From the NCBI RefSeq assembly GCF_017562075.2, contig NC_054083.1:51095442-51159441 (forward strand): a stretch of 64,000 nt of DNA, read 5' to 3'. The stretch's first letter is position 1; the number at the start of each line of letters is the position of its first letter. The stretch comes from Anopheles merus. Its lineage: Eukaryota; Arthropoda; Insecta; Diptera; Culicidae. The notes under the pieces were generated by a model. That model saw only the letters and a program-made list of their open reading frames with translations, did not search any database and had not been told where the DNA came from. Both the position numbers and the translations under genes were made by a program. Positions 61,535 to 64,000 of this stretch are shown here, one piece after another.

Positions 61535-62317
61535 TCAGGTAAACACCGACCGGGTTTGAATGAGCTGCTGCTGCAATCTAACGTCAACCTCTAGCAAATG
61601 CTGCTGAACGTATCCTTGCGCTGCGCAGCCCATCACCGGGCAGCGGGTACGCGGGTTCTGTTTCAACAGATTCTCGATGACGCTCTTTTCGTACACGTGA
61701 TTGCACTGCTTGTTGCGCACCGGCACCTCCAGCGGGCGCTTCGAGATCGGGTCGACCATATTGCCCACGTCGGCCTCCATCACCAAATCGCCATCATCAT
61801 CGTCATTGTCGTTTTGGGAGGGCTGGCCTTGCAGCGATGGATTGAGCAGCGGTTTGGCGTACTGCACAAAGTCCTTGTAGCGTTTGTGCCCACGGACCTG
61901 TGGTTTCTTCCGATCTATACTCGTTTCATAGCGCTCAAAATCAAAGCAGAGGGGAGATAGTTGTTATTTTAATGCAAATGATTGCCCTACCACATTTTAA
62001 ATTAAATTACCTGGTCGAAGCATTCCACGGTTTGCTCTGCGTAGGATTCCGCTAGCGCCTTCCGGTGGGTGTTCATTTTGCTGTCAATTTCGCACAACTT
62101 TTCCACCAGACTGGTGTAAAGCTTTAAATCTTTTAATGCTGCAACAGAAAACATAAGACAAATCGTCAATCGTGTGCATGATTATGATATTCCGGCACGT
62201 GAACGACGGCTTTCGTTTCGCGCCGTACTTACACTCATCACCAAACTCTGCCGCCAATCGGACGGTGCTGTTCAGGCTGTCGCTAACCTTACGCATGTTC
62301 GCCTCGAGCATATTCAT
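61535..62317 (-). CDS. NSMCE2: E3 SUMO-protein ligase NSMCE2 (MMS21), SMC5/6 complex
   Basis: SUMO ligase of the SMC5/6 complex, acting in DNA repair and replication-fork stability in the nucleus. Exons: 62233-62317, 62011-62138 and 61535-61933, giving 203 residues (human 247). The N-terminal half is helical and would bind the SMC5 coiled coil. The C-terminal SP-RING is complete: DPISKRPLEVPV, the zinc ligands in CNHVYEK and CPVMGC. An acidic linker (DNDDDDGD) precedes it. Splice phases agree at both junctions. ATG at 62317 is followed by a second ATG two codons later. Confidence 0.93.
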
Positions 62318-64000
62318 TTTCGACGCCGATTGCTATTATTATCACGCGATGCAAAACAAAACATACAAAACACTTGTTGCTAAAATTAACAAGGACGCCA
62401 AATCGCAACAAAAAAAGCGCGGAACGCGCAAACCGCCTGCCGCAGAGAGCAGTTTTGTTTATCAACTAATTTTAACCGCCTTTCGGAACATCAACATTCC
62501 AACCGGTGACAGGATAGGATCGAATTCGGCTCGGAGCTTGCTTGATCAGATTGTCGATACTGAACATTTTCTTGCTCTATCGTGGGTATGTGAAATCGAT
62601 CGGATAAATTTCTGGAAGATTTTCGGTGATGAATATTTTATACCATTTTCGTTGCTACCAATACTACTATTTTATAAAAAAATGCGGCATCGAAACAGAT
62701 AAAAAATAATGAATAGCAATTGATGGGTAACAACAACAAAACGGTGAAAAGAAGCTTTGCTGTCTTGCTGGAGAACTTCCGGTCAAGTGTGCGTTTTTGG
62801 AAGCCGCGTTTTGTGCCTAGTGATGGGCGAATCGAGGGATGGTCATCAGACACTGGAACCAATTTTTTTTTGTATTTAAAAAAAATGTTTTATCTAGAAA
62901 ATATGATTGAAAAAAGTAAAACTTCAAAAATCGATTATTTTCTTTAGTCAAGTTGGGTGACCATCAATGTCTTTTCTTAAATTCATAAAACATTTTCTCT
63001 GTAGCTGAATAAAATTTATTACCATATACGATCCTTCAAATCATTTTCCCTCATGTCTTTCATTAACACACCCGCTAAAAACTTTGGTTGAAAAAAAATC
63101 ATGAAGCAGCATAAAAAAAGGAATGAATAGAATTGTCGGTTGATAATTTCCAAAAAGAACGATTAAAAAACAATTTAATCCACCAACAGCTTAGACCAGC
63201 AGGTTCGTATACGGAATGCAATTTCACAACTGGAATCAAATTCCGCAATCTGTAACGGTTGACATTTACTTGCTGTCGAAATGATTTGCTCCATCCAGCA
63301 CGCACGAAGACCATTTGAATTTGCTGCTCTAGAACGTCAAGCCCGGAACCATCGTGCACGCGGAAGCGAAAGCAATGGGCGAACCTTGCGCTATAGTGCG
63401 TGCCATAAATACGTTGGCGCCAGCCATTTTCTTCCTTCTTTTGTTCGTGTCTCTCGCCGGATAAAGTCGTTCGCTAGCCCCCTTTGTTTGAATTCGAATT
63501 GTAAGTGTGCAAAGTGCTGAAGTGGTGTGTGCTGTGTGCTTGCTCTTAACCGCATCAAATTTGTAAGGCAAAGTGTGCAAATTCGGGTGAGATAGTTTGG
63601 TGTGGCAATAGCGTCGGTGTTTTTGGCTGGTTGGTGCTCAAATTGTGGGACAATCTGAGGGGTTTTCTCTGCCGCATGGCGTTTCTCCAGCGGACGGCGG
63701 ACACGTGGCGGTGAATCGTGGACAGTTTTTGGGGCTAATGCCGGGATTCCTGTTGGGGTTTCTTTGTTGGTAGTGCGGTGTTGGTGCAGGTAGAACACTT
63801 GGGCGGTAGCATCGGTTTAGTTTTTCGTGAAATTTATTCACCACCTTGTGAAACTCTCCCTTCCCCCACACCGGCATCGGTAGGAAATGTGGTTTCAACA
63901 CGTGGAATAAGTGTGGGTTAAGCTTACGTTGAATCGCCAATCTGTGGCACTTGAAACAAATATCTATTCCCAGTAGTTTTGGTCCATTGTAAGTGGGAAT
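62318..64000. other. Gene-free end of the window
   Basis: About 1.7 kb upstream of NSMCE2 with no recognisable coding region. The 63480-63620 stretch (repeated AAGTG, TGTGTGCT, TGCAAA) resembles a mosquito 5' UTR on the plus strand, so a gene to the right may start here; not proven. Confidence 0.3.

Noticed and set aside
62320..62702. Plus-strand frame running out from antisense of NSMCE2 exon 1
   Set aside because: Depends on antisense sequence, AT rich, no similarity.
1..64000. CRISPR arrays, bacterial operons, tRNA genes
   Set aside because: No direct repeats with spacers; genes have introns; no complete cloverleaf with both pol III boxes was found apart from the SINE remnant.

Overview
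The window is nuclear DNA of an insect, very probably an Anopheles mosquito. The genes have short GT-AG introns, coding third positions are rich in G/C, CA/GT and CAG repeats are common, and a tRNA-derived SINE with a box B and an AAG-repeat tail resembles the SINE200 family of Anopheles. A PARN gene is present, which Drosophila melanogaster lacks. The species call is inference from these traits.

Fourteen protein genes are supported. From left to right: midasin (MDN1, minus, 3' part outside the window); a 15-finger C2H2 zinc-finger gene (plus); peptide:N-glycanase (minus); COQ10 (plus); spliceosomal cyclophilin PPIH (minus); PDIA3/ERp60 (plus); AATF (minus); DIS3L2 (plus); then about 11.5 kb without coding sequence leading to epsin/liquid facets (plus, ten coding exons); a SINE; YRDC and POLR3K in tight tandem (minus); IMMP2L (minus); PARN (plus); a histidine acid phosphatase (minus); and the SUMO ligase NSMCE2 (minus). 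The last 1.7 kb has no recognisable gene.

Most of these are housekeeping genes, and many act on RNA or ribosomes: MDN1 and AATF in ribosome biogenesis, DIS3L2 and PARN in RNA 3'-end decay, PPIH in splicing, POLR3K in tRNA/5S transcription and YRDC in tRNA t6A modification. PDIA3 and PNGase act in ER folding and glycoprotein disposal. Several neighbours are divergent (MDN1/zinc finger, PNGase/COQ10, PPIH/PDIA3, AATF/DIS3L2, IMMP2L/PARN) and probably share promoter regions; others are tail to tail (zinc finger/PNGase, PDIA3/AATF, PARN/acid phosphatase).

The observations most worth a second look are: POLR3K and YRDC separated by only 40 bases on one strand, which looks like a bicistronic unit joining tRNA transcription to tRNA modification; the last PARN exon, where codon use follows a different frame from the splice phase and then shifts at an A6 run; an unannotated-looking alternative exon set in epsin; and the nearly identical recognition helices in the zinc-finger protein. 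Exon boundaries were read by eye from splice consensus and protein-family similarity; no database search or RNA data were used.
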